A DNA stretch of 64,000 bases from Castanea sativa. Taxonomy: Eukaryota; Streptophyta; Magnoliopsida; Fagales; Fagaceae. This document shows, in pieces, positions 34,800 to 45,852 of the stretch. Positions within the stretch are counted from its first letter, which is position 1, and each line of letters starts with the position of its first letter. The notes below the pieces were generated by a model. The model was given only the letters and a program-made list of their open reading frames with translations. It did no database searches and was not told the origin of the DNA. The translations under genes and the position numbers were made by a program. The stretch spans positions 37,353,873 through 37,417,872 of the forward strand of contig NC_134019.1 in the NCBI RefSeq assembly GCF_040712315.1. The letters run 5' to 3'.

Positions 34800-35200
34800 A
34801 AGAACTTACCCTTTTCATCACTGACAACAACTTTTTCTAGCTCCTCACATCTTGTCTCTCTTACCACTACGTTTGCGGTCGACACTGGAGCCAAGGTCTT
34901 GCCATAATAGCCGTATAGGGGGACTATGCGTCTACCATGATGAAGTTCACTTCCACGACCTCTGACCCTGTCTGAACAGGTAACCTAATTTGGCCCTTCG
35001 GAAAGACAATCTTCCCATCAAACCCTATCAGAGGGGAGTCATAGCAAGCCAGGTCCTCAAGCCTCAGCTTCAGCCCTTTATATAGGTTGGGGTACATGAT
35101 TTTTGCTCCGCTACCCTAATCCACTAGCACCCTCTTCACGTTATACCCTCCAATTCTGAGAGTAACTACCAAGGCATCATTATGATGCTACAAGGTTCCA
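34800..35200 (-). pseudogene. Aspartic protease of the complete Tat element
   Basis: Minus-strand frames show the active-site motif as VD-stop-GSGAKIMYP near 35130, where the left element has IDQGSSADVMYP. Downstream are LYKGLKLRLEDLACYDSPL, IGFDGKIVFPKGQIRLP and a VEVNFIMVDA stretch. The TAG sits directly after the catalytic Asp and equals a CAG-to-TAG change. Confidence 0.7.
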
Positions 35201-35320
35201 ACTTTATCCTCATCGAAAAAGCTCAAAGCTAGCCGGGCCTTCAATCTACCCCTCTTTGAATCAGGGGGTGAGTCCTTCATAGATGGCCAAGCTATAGACA
35301 TCACCCCGAATGGCTGAGAG

Positions 35321-36733
35321 CTAGTCCTCCCTAGAGCAGTAAGAATGACACTGATTGTACCCAAAGGTGGTCTTGCAGAAGCATCTCTCTGAGCTCCTGA
35401 CCCTGCCTAACTGCCCTATCCGTTGGGTTGGTATAGGAATTGCTTCAGCTTTCCATTTTAGACCAGTTGCTCTAGGTGGCTCCACAAAGTCCTGCAATCT
35501 TCTGTGATGTGTCCTAGCTCCTAGTGGTATTGGCAATGAAGGCTTTAGCTGCGCTTCGTGGGGTCTTCTCCCATCTTATTTGGTCATTTAAAGTATGGCT
35601 TATTCTTAATTTTTCCTAAGATTTGATGTATTGGCTCTCGGAACACCGTGTTAATCACTTGAGTAGTAGTAGATCCAGATTGCCCAACAAAATCTCTCCG
35701 AGGATAGTTATTATTATATCTGTCCAACCTGAAGGCCCTCCTATCTTGAGGGACCACCTTAGCCTTCCCTTTCCCCTGCTGTTGATGCTCCTTGACCAGC
35801 TTGTACTAGTCAATACGGTCTATGAGTTAACACACACACTCTTAACAGGTTTTCCAGTCAAAGATTTCCTCAAACTGTGCTCGACAGGTAGGTCGACCTT
35901 AAATGTCCTTATGGCCACATCATCGAAATTCTCATCTATCTCGTTGAACATCTCCCGATATCTGTTAGAATACGTCTTCAGGGTTCCCTCTCTCGCATAG
36001 TCATAGACAATAGGGAATCTAAAGGCCAAGGAACTCTGTTGCAAGTTACAAACCGAGAACCAAAGGCTCTTGTAAGCTCCTTAAAGGAGTTAATAAAACC
36101 TTCCCTCAGACCATCGAACCATATCTTCGCCACGGGCCCCAAACTGGATGGGAACACCTTGCACATCAAGGTTTCATTCTTTGAGTGAATAACCATTTTC
36201 TGGTTGAAGTGGCTAACATGCTCTACAGGGTTCATTTTGCCATTATACATGGTGAATGTTGGCTAAGTAAACCGCCAAGGAAGTTTTCCTCTCCCAATCC
36301 TACGGGTGAAAGGTAACTTAGAAATCTGATTCAAAACCCTACTCATAGTGTCATTGCCCAGGCCTTTGTGAGAACGACTCTTCTTTCTTTGCCTACCATG
36401 GCGCTCCTCATCATACGAAAAAGACTCATTGGGGGGAATCCTTGATCTAGGCAGGTAGTTATTATCACTATCATCACTAAAAGAATAGCTAAAACTCGAA
36501 GGAGTTTCTCTGCGTTGCTCGTGGCGTAATCTCCTTCGCAGATGGTCTATCTCCAGCTGTAGGCTTCTAGTGTTTTCCTCATGAGAGATGCAACTCCCAC
36601 CTCGAGATGGGTTCCTACTGGTGTGTGTTGTGTGCACACTAACCTCCCGGTCCCTTCTTCGTTCAAGATTGAGAAAATGATATTGACATTGGGAACCAAC
36701 AGACTCTTCCCAGTTAGGCCATAAACCTACCAT
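35321..36733 (-). pseudogene. gag of the complete Tat element
   Basis: Segments at 36733-36263 (charged N-terminal part with SLQLEIDHLRRRLRHEQRR), 36250-35978 (MNPVEHVSHFNQKM, LMCKVFPSSLGPVAKIWFDGL, SFKELTRAFGSRFV) and 36044-35820 (LKTYSNRYREMFNEID) follow the Tat gag layout. An in-frame stop follows LPWRFT at 36263 and a frameshift lies near 36000. The first ATG is about 50 bases from the LTR/PBS. Zinc-knuckle remnants further on are too decayed to call. Confidence 0.8.
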
Positions 36734-36769
36734 AGCTGAACATTGATCTCACTAAAGCTCGAGCCTTTT

Positions 36770-36786
36770 CCACAAATGACACCAAT
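36770..36786 (-). other. Primer-binding site of the complete Tat element
   Basis: Directly after the LTR end (CCCTTACA) the minus strand reads ATTGGTGTCATTTGTGG, the counterpart of ATTGGCGTCGTCTGTGG in the left element. Context fixes its role. The tRNA is not named. Confidence 0.6.
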
Positions 36787-37509
36787 TGTAAGGGTGAGTT
36801 TTGTGTCCTAAGCCCAAAAAGTGACTGGATTAGGGCCTAAAGAGCCCAACATAATGAATTTGTAGAGAGTGGGCTTGAAAACTATGCTTCAATGGATTGA
36901 GCAATGCGTACAGTGGATTAAAGATAATAAGAAAGCAAAGAAGATTAAGGTGTGTGCAAAGAAAATCCCTTCTCGGACTTTGCCGAGGGAAGTAGTTCTT
37001 GAATATATTTCTTCAGACTTGGTTACAATTTCAGTTCTTGGTTGCTATAGTGTTTTCTTCCACCCTTTTTCAGATGAACCTTTTCCCTGGAGGATCTCTT
37101 ATATTATATAGTCTCTTTCAGCTGATCTTGGTCTTCCACTTTTTGATCGTGCAACACGCTATTCAAGTGTTTGTCCCATTAGGCGCCTTCCCCAGATCTT
37201 TTGTGAGTTACAGCAACCAAAACAACACTATTCAGGGGTTTTCTCCACATAAATGCGGCCAGAGGGTTTGGTGGGGTGCATTAAATGTGGTGGCAGCTAC
37301 CATCCCTCCAGTCATGTCAGGGCTAACCCCCTCTCTGAAGTTCTTCCTCTACAGTGAGGCCTCCTCTGGTGATGTGTCATCGACGTGGCCATGGCTCGCC
37401 TCCTGGGCCTTGTTGTCCGAGGATATGGCCTTCTCGGAACTGCGCTAGCTTCCTCGGCATCAGGTATAACACATGGCACTATTACCATATTAAATTTATG
37501 TATCCCACA
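36787..37509 (-). repeat. 5' LTR of the complete Tat element
   Basis: It runs on the minus strand from TGTGGGATACATAAA (37509) to CACCCTTACA (36787), 723 bp. It is the partner of 24846-25435 and contains about 130 bp missing there. Confidence 0.9.
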
Positions 37510-37514
37510 CATAA

Positions 37515-38093
37515 TATGATGAGTGAATGTTGTTTATATTTGATTTGTGTTGGAAATTCAATACTTCTTAAGGCCTCCTGTTTTACATGAAGTAGATATA
37601 TTTGATTTGTTTGGCGATGGGGAAAAAATGAACACAGTTGAGAGTTGAGAGTTGAGAGTTGAGCTAACTTTGAATTTTAACCAAAACCTACTTATAATTT
37701 TGGTTTTGAAATTTTTGTTTTTGATGAACTGTAACACAAAATCTTGGAAATTAAATTATTGGTGATTCGATTCTTTATGAGTGATTACAATTACAAATGC
37801 AACCGTTCATAAAGAATGGATATTATATAATATTACAACAAAATTAGAACTTGATAATCGTTTAAAAAAAAAAAAAAAAAAAAAAACCTTGATAGCTTAT
37901 TTTTCATTGCATGGATTTGATGACAAGCGAATCAACTCAAGATATTTGTTGATGCTCCTATAATAAAATAAAAAAAGATATTTGTTGATGCTACAAGTGC
38001 TCCTACTTCCTTGGAGCTATCTTCCTTTCTTTCTTTCTTTTTTTTCTTTTTTTAATCCTTTTCAAAAATAATAAGAAACCAATAACAGTCAAC
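37515..38093. other. AT-rich spacer
   Basis: No gene is seen. There is an A-tract at 37864-37885 and GAGAGTTGA triplets at 37639-37660. Confidence 0.5.
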
Positions 38094-38106
38094 GATGAGT
38101 AGTGTT

Positions 38107-38273
38107 TTTTTTTTTTTTTTTTTTAAAGATAGAATTTCTACTCTACTTTAATTTAAGTGTATATGTGTGTAAAATTCTTTCATAGAGACTTAAATCTCGG
38201 CCCTTACCCCCCAGATCTCACAAACACTAATACTTGTGGAGTGACCATCGCACCAAGGGTGTGCAGTGGTAAA
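38107..38273 (-). mobile_element. SINE with 13-bp target duplication
   Basis: On the minus strand TTGGTGCGATGGTCACTCC (A-box-like) leads a 140-bp body and a poly(A) tail, seen as the T-run at 38107-38125. The copy is flanked by identical GATGAGTAGTGTT at 38094-38106 and 38274-38286. Confidence 0.85.
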
Positions 38274-38405
38274 GATGAGTAGTGTTAAAATATAGAGTTG
38301 GGTATATCAATTTGAATATTATTATTATTATTATAATAATTATTATTATTGAAGCATTTATGTGACCAAAAATGTGCCAAATATATGATTATATACGGAT
38401 GAAAA

Positions 38406-38547
38406 TCACTGCGCTCTCTTGGTTGCAATGGTCACTCCACAAGTATAAGTGCGTGTGGGGTGTGAGGAGTAAATGCCGATGTCATATATATACACTTAGA
38501 TTATTCTAGAGTAGAATTTCTATCTTGTATAAAAATAAAAAATAAAT
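38406..38547 (+). mobile_element. SINE of the same family, opposite strand
   Basis: It has CTTGGTTGCAATGGTCACTCC, then TAGAGTAGAATTTCTATCTT and an A-rich tail. Probable 8-bp target duplications GATGAAAA lie at 38398-38405 and 38548-38555. It is 132 bp from its inverted partner. Confidence 0.75.
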
Positions 38548-38555
38548 GATGAAAA

Positions 38556-39478
38556 AGTTATTGAAAATATATTTGCAAAGCTAAAAGCCATTGTCATATT
38601 CAACTTCAAGGGCTTAATCTTCCAAAACCTCATGAGATCCATATGATCATGGACCACCCTTAAGGGATTTATCCATGTAATTGTCTAGCATGTGTGAGAT
38701 TGGGTGGCTACATATACCAAGGGAACAACCAGCCATGTGAGTTATCATTTGATTTCAATTTTCAAAGAATAATGAATAAGGAAATGATGGTAGTGATTAA
38801 TTTTGAGCCTTTTGTGTTTACTTGGACTCTTATAATATTTATTCTTATCATTTTTAATTAGTTGAATATTACGTATTTTTGATAAAATGCATATTGTACT
38901 TTTTACCTAGAACAATTGCATTCACTTACTAACTAAGCAACCAGGTGTCCAAAGTGTTTTTGATATTCATGTAAGCCAAAAAAATAGACATCATATTTCT
39001 TTTTTCTTTTTTGAGAAAGATATTGGACATTTTTTTTCTTTTTTAATAGTTTTAATTTATGATATTCGCTTCTTACGATAGCTCTTTATCATTAGAAACT
39101 TTATCAATTGATATAATTTGAACCTACTTTCCTATTTCTATATTCATTGGGGAAAACAACAAATTTATTTCCATTAAAAATTTGAGAAAATGACATAAAA
39201 CGGTTCAAAGTTTATACCATTTTTCAGATCAATTATCGGTTTTTTTTTAAAAATTTTTTCAATTAAAGTCCTAAATTTATAAAATTAATTTAATTTAAGG
39301 CCTACGTGCATCTCTGTTATTCATTTGCTGATATTTTGGGTAGTGGCATAAAAATTTAAGTAGAAAAACCATTTTTTAATCTTTTCATTTCACCTAAAGC
39401 TTATTTATAATCAAATTGATAGCCTATGAACAAAATTTGTAGAGAGACAACGCTCATTTTAGAGAGAGATAGTTGTTG
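38556..39478. other. AT-rich spacer
   Basis: I see no gene, repeat array or clear transposon end in this stretch. Confidence 0.5.
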
Positions 39479-39483
39479 GTTAG

Positions 39484-40294
39484 TGCAAGGTCACGATTTG
39501 CACCCAAATCCAAGGACAAGATTGGGGTATGCCCAAAAAGCCCAATACAATGAATTTGTAAAAAGTGGGCTCGAAATCTAGGTTCTAATGATTTTAGATA
39601 ACAAAGATGATAGGCTAGATTGCAACACCATACACATGAGATAGTTTATATATCAGAAATTGCCCTCGGACTCAAGCCGAGGATACTGGGTCTTATATTT
39701 TACTCTTCTCAAAGACAGATTATAGTTATTGATCTTAATGTCTACAGTCTTTTTTCTCTCCTTTTCCTTCTGATCCCCTTTCTCCAGGACCTCTCTCCTT
39801 CTTATACATCCCCTTTCTCTCCCTTCTCACTCTCCACATATAGCTCTAGGCAGCTCCCCTGGATACTTGTCCCATCCGCACATTCCTATGGTTTTTAAGT
39901 AATAGCTGTAAGGCTGACGATCACCATTCAAATATTACTTCCTCATTAATGTGGTCAGAGACTTAGGTACAAAGCATTCAATGCGGTGGTAGCAGCTTTC
40001 TTCAAGATATTTCTTATCTGTTCTTCATCTCTGTTCCCTTGTGAAACATATTTTTCATCTACAAGACCTTCTAAAATATCATTCTAGTCAACCTGGCGTA
40101 CCATCTGATCTTCACTTCACTTAGCTGAGGAGATACCCATTCTCGGACTACTTCTGTAAACCTATTTCACAATAATTTGCTCATGGGCTTTTAAGCTTGA
40201 CATCTTCACTACCATCAATCTGTCCTCGGATAGGTAAATATCCTCAGATCAAGCCCATGGCCCAAAAATATGTCTTGGGCCTTTTATCCTCACA
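39484..40294 (-). mobile_element. Solo LTR with 5-bp target duplication
   Basis: The ends are TGCAAGGTCACG and TATCCTCACA, flanked by GTTAG at 39479-39483 and 40295-40299; length 811 bp. GCCCAATACAATGAATTTGT at 39541 is close to GCCCAACACAATGAATTTGT in the Tat LTR at 24901. It is therefore a related LTR in the same orientation as the complete element. No internal sequence remains. Confidence 0.82.
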
Positions 40295-40615
40295 GTTAGA
40301 GTGAGAAGATGATTGCTAAAAAATCAAAATTATTTTCTATTTATAATTTTCCATTTTTTGTGCTAAGTTATTATCCAAAATAACCTAAATAAATAACAAA
40401 GATAGACGTAAGCTTTTAAATAAGCTATTTGTTCAATTATTGTTTATAACAATGTAAATAAATAATAGAGATGGATAGGGGATTAAATTATTAAATTGAA
40501 AGAATTTCATAAATTAGGGAGTTGCCTTCAAAGTTCAAACTATATAATATCTAAAAACTTGATCCCCACAAAACCCTTTCTTTTGTTGAAAAAAAAAACA
40601 TAATTCATTCTAAAA

Positions 40616-40888
40616 CTAACCGACTAAGAAACGATAAAAAGTATCATGACAAAGCTCGTTAGAGTACACATTGTTGAAGTCAAAATTAAAAAAATCAACA
40701 AATTGTGACAAAAGAGATATCAAAAAGGACAAAATCCAGCTAGTAAGTGCATCGGCACACTTGTTGGGTTCAAGATTTAGATTTTGACAAAGAATCAGCC
40801 CATTACACAACAGATCTTGGCTTCTAGCTCCAAAAATCTCTAAAATTCCTTTTTCTAAATAGTGTAAACTAGCAAATTTCCTTTCCAA
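40616..40888 (-). pseudogene. Remnant of a LINE-type RNase H (RVT_3-like) tail
   Basis: The 90-codon frame contains NLEPNKCADALTSW, close to the ReaNkcADaLA motif of plant LINE-associated RNase H. It is followed by a degenerate tail (FVDFFNFDF, YRFLVG) that resembles the usual end of that domain. The catalytic N-terminal part is only vaguely visible. A relic is the best reading; chance similarity cannot be excluded. Confidence 0.4.
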
Positions 40889-41660
40889 TTAATGTTGTTT
40901 ATCACGAATGTCATGAAAGCATACTGTATACTATGATAAATGTCACACAATACCATTGTTCAATCAACTTTCAAAGTCAAGATCAAAGGAAAAGACACAT
41001 CAGTATCACAGCATTTTAAATTATACCGAAATGACGTGGACAAACCATGGCCAAAGGTTGGGGGGGGTAAGCCTGTTTGGTTATCGAAACTGGTGCGTGG
41101 CAATTGCAGCATCCAACAAAAATCCAATGGTTTTTTTTTTTTTTTAATGGGAAAAATCCAATGGTTTATGCAGCAACAGCTGGTGCTTTTTCTTTTTCCC
41201 ATTCAGCTTATAGGCCTTTAGCCTTTGCTACTCGGCTTGACTCACACTAGCCGAGTCCACCGCAACCATAATCTTCTATACAAATTGAGCAATTCACTAT
41301 TTCAGTCACATTTTTCATGACTATACAGTCTATACTAGATTTTATAAGGAGGATCCAGTGTCGAATTCAGACATATATGTTGCTGATAGGCAAAGATAGT
41401 GTGGTTATTTGAGCTTAGCCTAGAATTGGGCATGAGTTACATTCAGTTCAAAAACCATTGGTTTCATTTGCATCTATCTTTTCTTATCTCATCTCGTCAT
41501 ATTTTGAGTAATTTTTTTATTATGAGGAAATGAATTAAGGATTTTCTTTTCCTATTTTGTACTTTGGAGGAGGAGATAGATTTTTAAGTGATATATAGAC
41601 TATTCCCAGAACACGCACTATCTCTTGCCTCTTTTTTCTCCACTTACTCCTATTAGCACC
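40889..41660. other. Spacer
   Basis: No supported feature. The overlapping short ORFs around 40940-41221 on both strands have no family features. Confidence 0.45.
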
Positions 41661-41666
41661 AACAAT

Positions 41667-42536
41667 GACGAAGTCAGGATTTCAATTTAAAAGGGACAAG
41701 ATTTAAAGATTATTTTTAAGACAGATACAAAAACAATTGTATATTAGAACTTGATTTGGACTCATTACTACACTTAGGACTTTTCATAATTTCAATCAAC
41801 TACAAATATATATTTCATATCGAAACAAAAATAACCAATTCATAGTTACAAACAATTAAAGTAAGAGATTAATATAATTACATAAACTTTAGATATCTAA
41901 AGTTGTATACATGTCTATTGCTTTTGATTGCATTTAAATAATATGTACAATTCAAATTTTTTGTTCTCTATTCTTCAAAGTATTTAAATTTGAGTTCGTA
42001 GTAGAAACCTATACCTAGAGTTTAAAATTGAAATGTCTAAGAGATGGAGGTCAAAGAAGATAGTGGAGGTTTAGGGTCTGAGACTATAGTACCAATGTAC
42101 AACAGTACAAGGACATTAGTTAGTTTAAAAAAAATTTATTTCGTATAAAATATTAAAATATAAGACCCACCATCAATTGAAAATTTATGAAAAAAAAAGT
42201 TGGGATAAACTTTCCATGAATAGTAGTGACATGCTTTAATCTGAGACTTGATAAAAGTTTCTTTTTAAAACCTTAATTATGTAGCAATGAATTAATGTTG
42301 TGTAACATTTTTACCTTTTCTTTTTTAGTGACAGAGCTATTTTAAGGACTGTATTTTGTTTTTTTTTTTTGTTTTTGGTTTTTTTGTTTTTTTTTTCTTT
42401 TTATCGGAGTGGGCAAACAGGTTAAGCATTTAATGGAGCTTTGCTTTCTTCTGTAAGATGGTACTTATGAACTTTTTTTTGGGTGGAGTCAAAAGGGGCA
42501 AGTGCCTCCCCTCAACACCCCCCTTACTCCGCCTCC
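41667..42536. mobile_element. Degenerate non-autonomous TIR element
   Basis: The left end reads GACGAAGTCAGGATTTC. The right end read in reverse is GAGGCGGAGTAAGGGGG. These are imperfect inverted versions of the GGCGGAGCCAGGATTT terminus seen on many plant elements. AGGGGCAAGTGCCTCCCCTC near the right end fits the same type. No ORF and no clear target duplication are visible. Confidence 0.4.
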
Positions 42537-45500
42537 GAGCACCGACACCAACTCATTAAGGATATGCCTCCATTCGACCTACCCAACCTACCACACTTTG
42601 ACCTCATCCGAGTTTTTACTCTCCAAAGAATAAACAGATTAAGTTAGATGCACCCATGATCTAACTCCGCCCCCATTTCCATGTGAAAATTTTAATCGAA
42701 TTGATGACTGAAGTAAGTTTATTTGATTACAATAGGTTTCAACGTAATCAGTTTATACACTAAATGGTAATTTTCGTTATGTTTGGGTCTTGCTTAAAAA
42801 TATAACAATACTTTCATATATTTTATTGTGCTGGAATTATATGAAGAGTTTTCACTCTAATTTTGACTTTTATTACGTAACAAAATAATATGTGTTGCAC
42901 TTGCAGCACATACCTCACACCATTTTTTTTTTCTTTTTTGAATATATTGGAAATTTGTTAGGTTGTGAACTACACAATAAGAGATGATAAATATAAATAG
43001 GAGAGAATCAGAGGGATTTAAATAAGAGGGAGCCATATCCATGATTGTATAACATCATTTTCATATATAGACCTATTATTCACATAAATTTTATGTTACA
43101 CCAACCATAATCATATTATAATACTTGTAAGGGTGTAAGAAATTTCGTGTGATTAAGACAGTGTGCTATGAATGATAGCCAGACTTGCTTGCTTGTTTGC
43201 TCACATATTCAGTGAATGAAATAATGTTGCTATCAATTTTTTCACCACTTCAAGAATTCACAGGAGCCGAAGATATTTTTCCAAAATAAAAGATATTTGT
43301 AATTGAGCAAAAAAAAAAAAAAGAAAAAGAAAAGGTTTTTTTTTTTTTTTTTGATATAAAAGAAAAGGTATTTGTAGATCTCGTCTGACAGCAATGTCAA
43401 TTGCCAAGTCCCAACAAATCAGGGTATTACATCGAAGTCAGTATTATAATTTATAATCTTTTACATTGGATTCATTAAAAAGAAAAAAAAAATCATCAAA
43501 ATAATCTTTTACGTTGGAGTCAGTATTATATTATTTATAATCTTTAAGTGTGACCAACCAAAACATGCTTTCTAACATTTATTATTTATTCCTATTTCCT
43601 GCTCCCAAAAGTTCGACTCCATCATGGACCCATGGTAGTCTTGCCATTCCTTTCTTACTTCTGAGTAAGGTTTCTATGTAATTGCAGGAATTTTTGTCTA
43701 TTACGCATTTACGTGTTCGTTAGAAAAACTATATATATATATTATTTAAGTAAGTCATATAACTAATGATTAGTGTTAAAAATGTTATATGATTATAACT
43801 ACACGTCATGTAGTGGGTTGCAAAAAAATTATTACAAGTCAAGTTTTTATTAGTTAATTAGGTTTGCTACGAATCTAGAATGAGCAAATTTATTACTAAC
43901 ACAATTAGTTTCATAATTTTTTAAGAAAAATGCTAACAGATACTCTTAGGGCAATAGTTACAATCCTAATTATTATTCAGATTATGATTACTAATGTCTA
44001 ATAATATTGAATATTGAAATTAAATTAACAAAATAATATAAAGACAATATATATTGGGTAACGATTCATTTAAAGAAAATTTTTATTAAAAAAAAACAAT
44101 TAATATTTTGACAACTTTTTTCGTTTCCCATAAAAATAGTATCAAAACTTTCCTAAAATGGATTGTTAATCATTACCCTAAGAGCACCCGTTAGCATGAC
44201 TTTTTTTTAATAATATGTTAAGATAATAAATTGTGCTTATAATTATAAATATAAAAATTATATCTCTATATTTATTGATGTGAATTCACCTTGGTTTTCT
44301 TGTTAAGTTATAACTTATAGGGTATGTGTGAAAGTCTTATACAAGGGCATAGTTAGTAGTTTTTGATTGGAGTCAAGTTATGGTACTAATATATTAGTTA
44401 AGATTCAAGACAGGTCTGCACATATGCACAAACACATTGCATTATACATACACACATAGGCATAATAATAATAATAAAAGGAATTAGTATATTCTATCAA
44501 AATTATATTATTCGATGACTTTCATATAATAAGATTCATCTTTTACCATTTTCATAGTGAAAATTCTTTTAAAAGTGCAACCAAGCTTGTGTTGGCGAAT
44601 GACGGGAAAGAAAAAAGTCCACTAATCCTTCATATAGAATGTATTTAAAACCCAATTGACTATTGAGATCATCGGAGCCTTATCCTTACCATTATGAGAT
44701 ATTCCATGAAGAGAAAGATGCATTATAATTCAAATCATTATAATTCAAATTCCAAACTTAACCTCAAACGTCAGAGTGATCTACTCTCCTTACATACATA
44801 AATGAGAGGAAAATCGCCAAGAAGTGTATGAACAAACTTCGACTTAAAATTTCATAACAAATATTCACTCAAAGAGCCATTATTGATTTAAGTATCAAAG
44901 AGTCTATTTTTGTCAAACATTTAATGGATCTCAAGATGTTTCTCCTATTCTTGTAAGTACTCATGAAATAGTTTAAGTGTGCGATTAACTGCATCATATG
45001 TATGTGCATGTGTATGAGTTTTTTTATTTAAAAAAATTGTTCTTAAAGTATTGAATAAAGGATTCGGTTAATGTATGTTCTTAGAGCACATATTAACCAT
45101 CAATTTTAAAAAAAATTTTATAAAAAATTGAAAAATTGATGAAACAGTGAACTAATTTTTTGTTTTTTCATAATTTAAAAAAAAAAAAATTTACTGAGGA
45201 CACGCGTTAATAAATCCCCATGTTAATAAATTAACTGGCCCCATTTCAGTTTCATTCGCAGGAATAAATCATTAAACAAAACACTTGCACACGTACGCAA
45301 GACCAAAGCAAGGAAAACAAAAAAAAAAAAAAGATTTTATAGAAGAATGCGAGATCAATTGGAAAAGTGCATATTCTCAAAAAAAAGAAAAAAAAGAAAA
45401 AAAAAAGGAAAAGTGCATGTTAGTGGGACCCTCACTTTCCAACTCTGGAGCTCTTATTCTCGCTTGCCGGCTCAGTTAAGCAAAGCATTAACTGAAGACA

Positions 45501-45600
45501 GTAATTCTTTAGTCATAATCATAATAGCTGGATTTTAATTTGAAGACAGTATTATTGAAGGGGTTTTAAGAAAAAAAAAAAATTATTAATTTATAGCAAA
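42537..45600. other. AT-rich intergenic spacer
   Basis: No gene is seen. There are A- and T-tracts at 43307-43351 and a partial direct repeat (AATAATCTTTTAC.TTGGA...) at 43456 and 43500. The last few hundred bases are the likely upstream region of the PCH1-like gene. Confidence 0.5.
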
Positions 45601-45639
45601 ACAAAAGGGCCAAAAGACCAAAGAGAAGCTTGGCTTCCT

Positions 45640-45852
45640 TTTACACTGTTCTCTTCACCCAAAATTTCTCACCGACCCTGTTTAATTATTGCTCTTTTCA
45701 TTCCTCCCTGTCCACAAAATTCACATCTTTCTTTTTACACTTCAGAGAAAAGAACAAAGAATTTTCTTTTCTTTCACTCTGGTTTCTGCTTTAATCTCAT
45801 CCTCTGGGATCTAATGTTTCTCTATGAACTTTGATATCTCTGTCATCAGCTG
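45640..45852 (+). promoter_or_regulatory. Putative 5' leader exon of the PCH1-like gene with short uORF
   Basis: This pyrimidine-rich stretch (TTTCTTTTTACACTTCAG, TTCTTTTCTTTCACTC) ends with the strong donor CAGCTG|GTAAGT. A 6-codon upstream ORF (45814-45834) and a second one from 45824 precede the main start, which suggests some translational control. The exon start is not defined. Confidence 0.5.

Larger units (their letters stand above)
24846..37509 (-). mobile_element. Complete Tat-lineage Ty3/gypsy LTR retrotransposon (12.7 kb)
   Basis: LTRs lie at 24846-25435 and 36787-37509, and the element is flanked by identical CATAA (24841-24845, 37510-37514). On the minus strand the order is LTR, PBS, gag, protease, RT, RNase H, archaeal-type RNase H, integrase, 81-bp tandem array, antisense gene, polypurine tract (GAGGGGTTAT), LTR. 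Dual RNase H, tandem repeats near the 3' end and an ORF on the opposite strand between pol and the 3' LTR are known traits of Tat elements. The coding part is full of stops. Its 3' region hosts a nested Harbinger-like insertion. Confidence 0.93.

Noticed and set aside
45285..45538. Lys-rich ORFs before the PCH1-like gene
   Set aside because: They are made by A-tracts (AAAAAAG); two frames overlap and neither has features.
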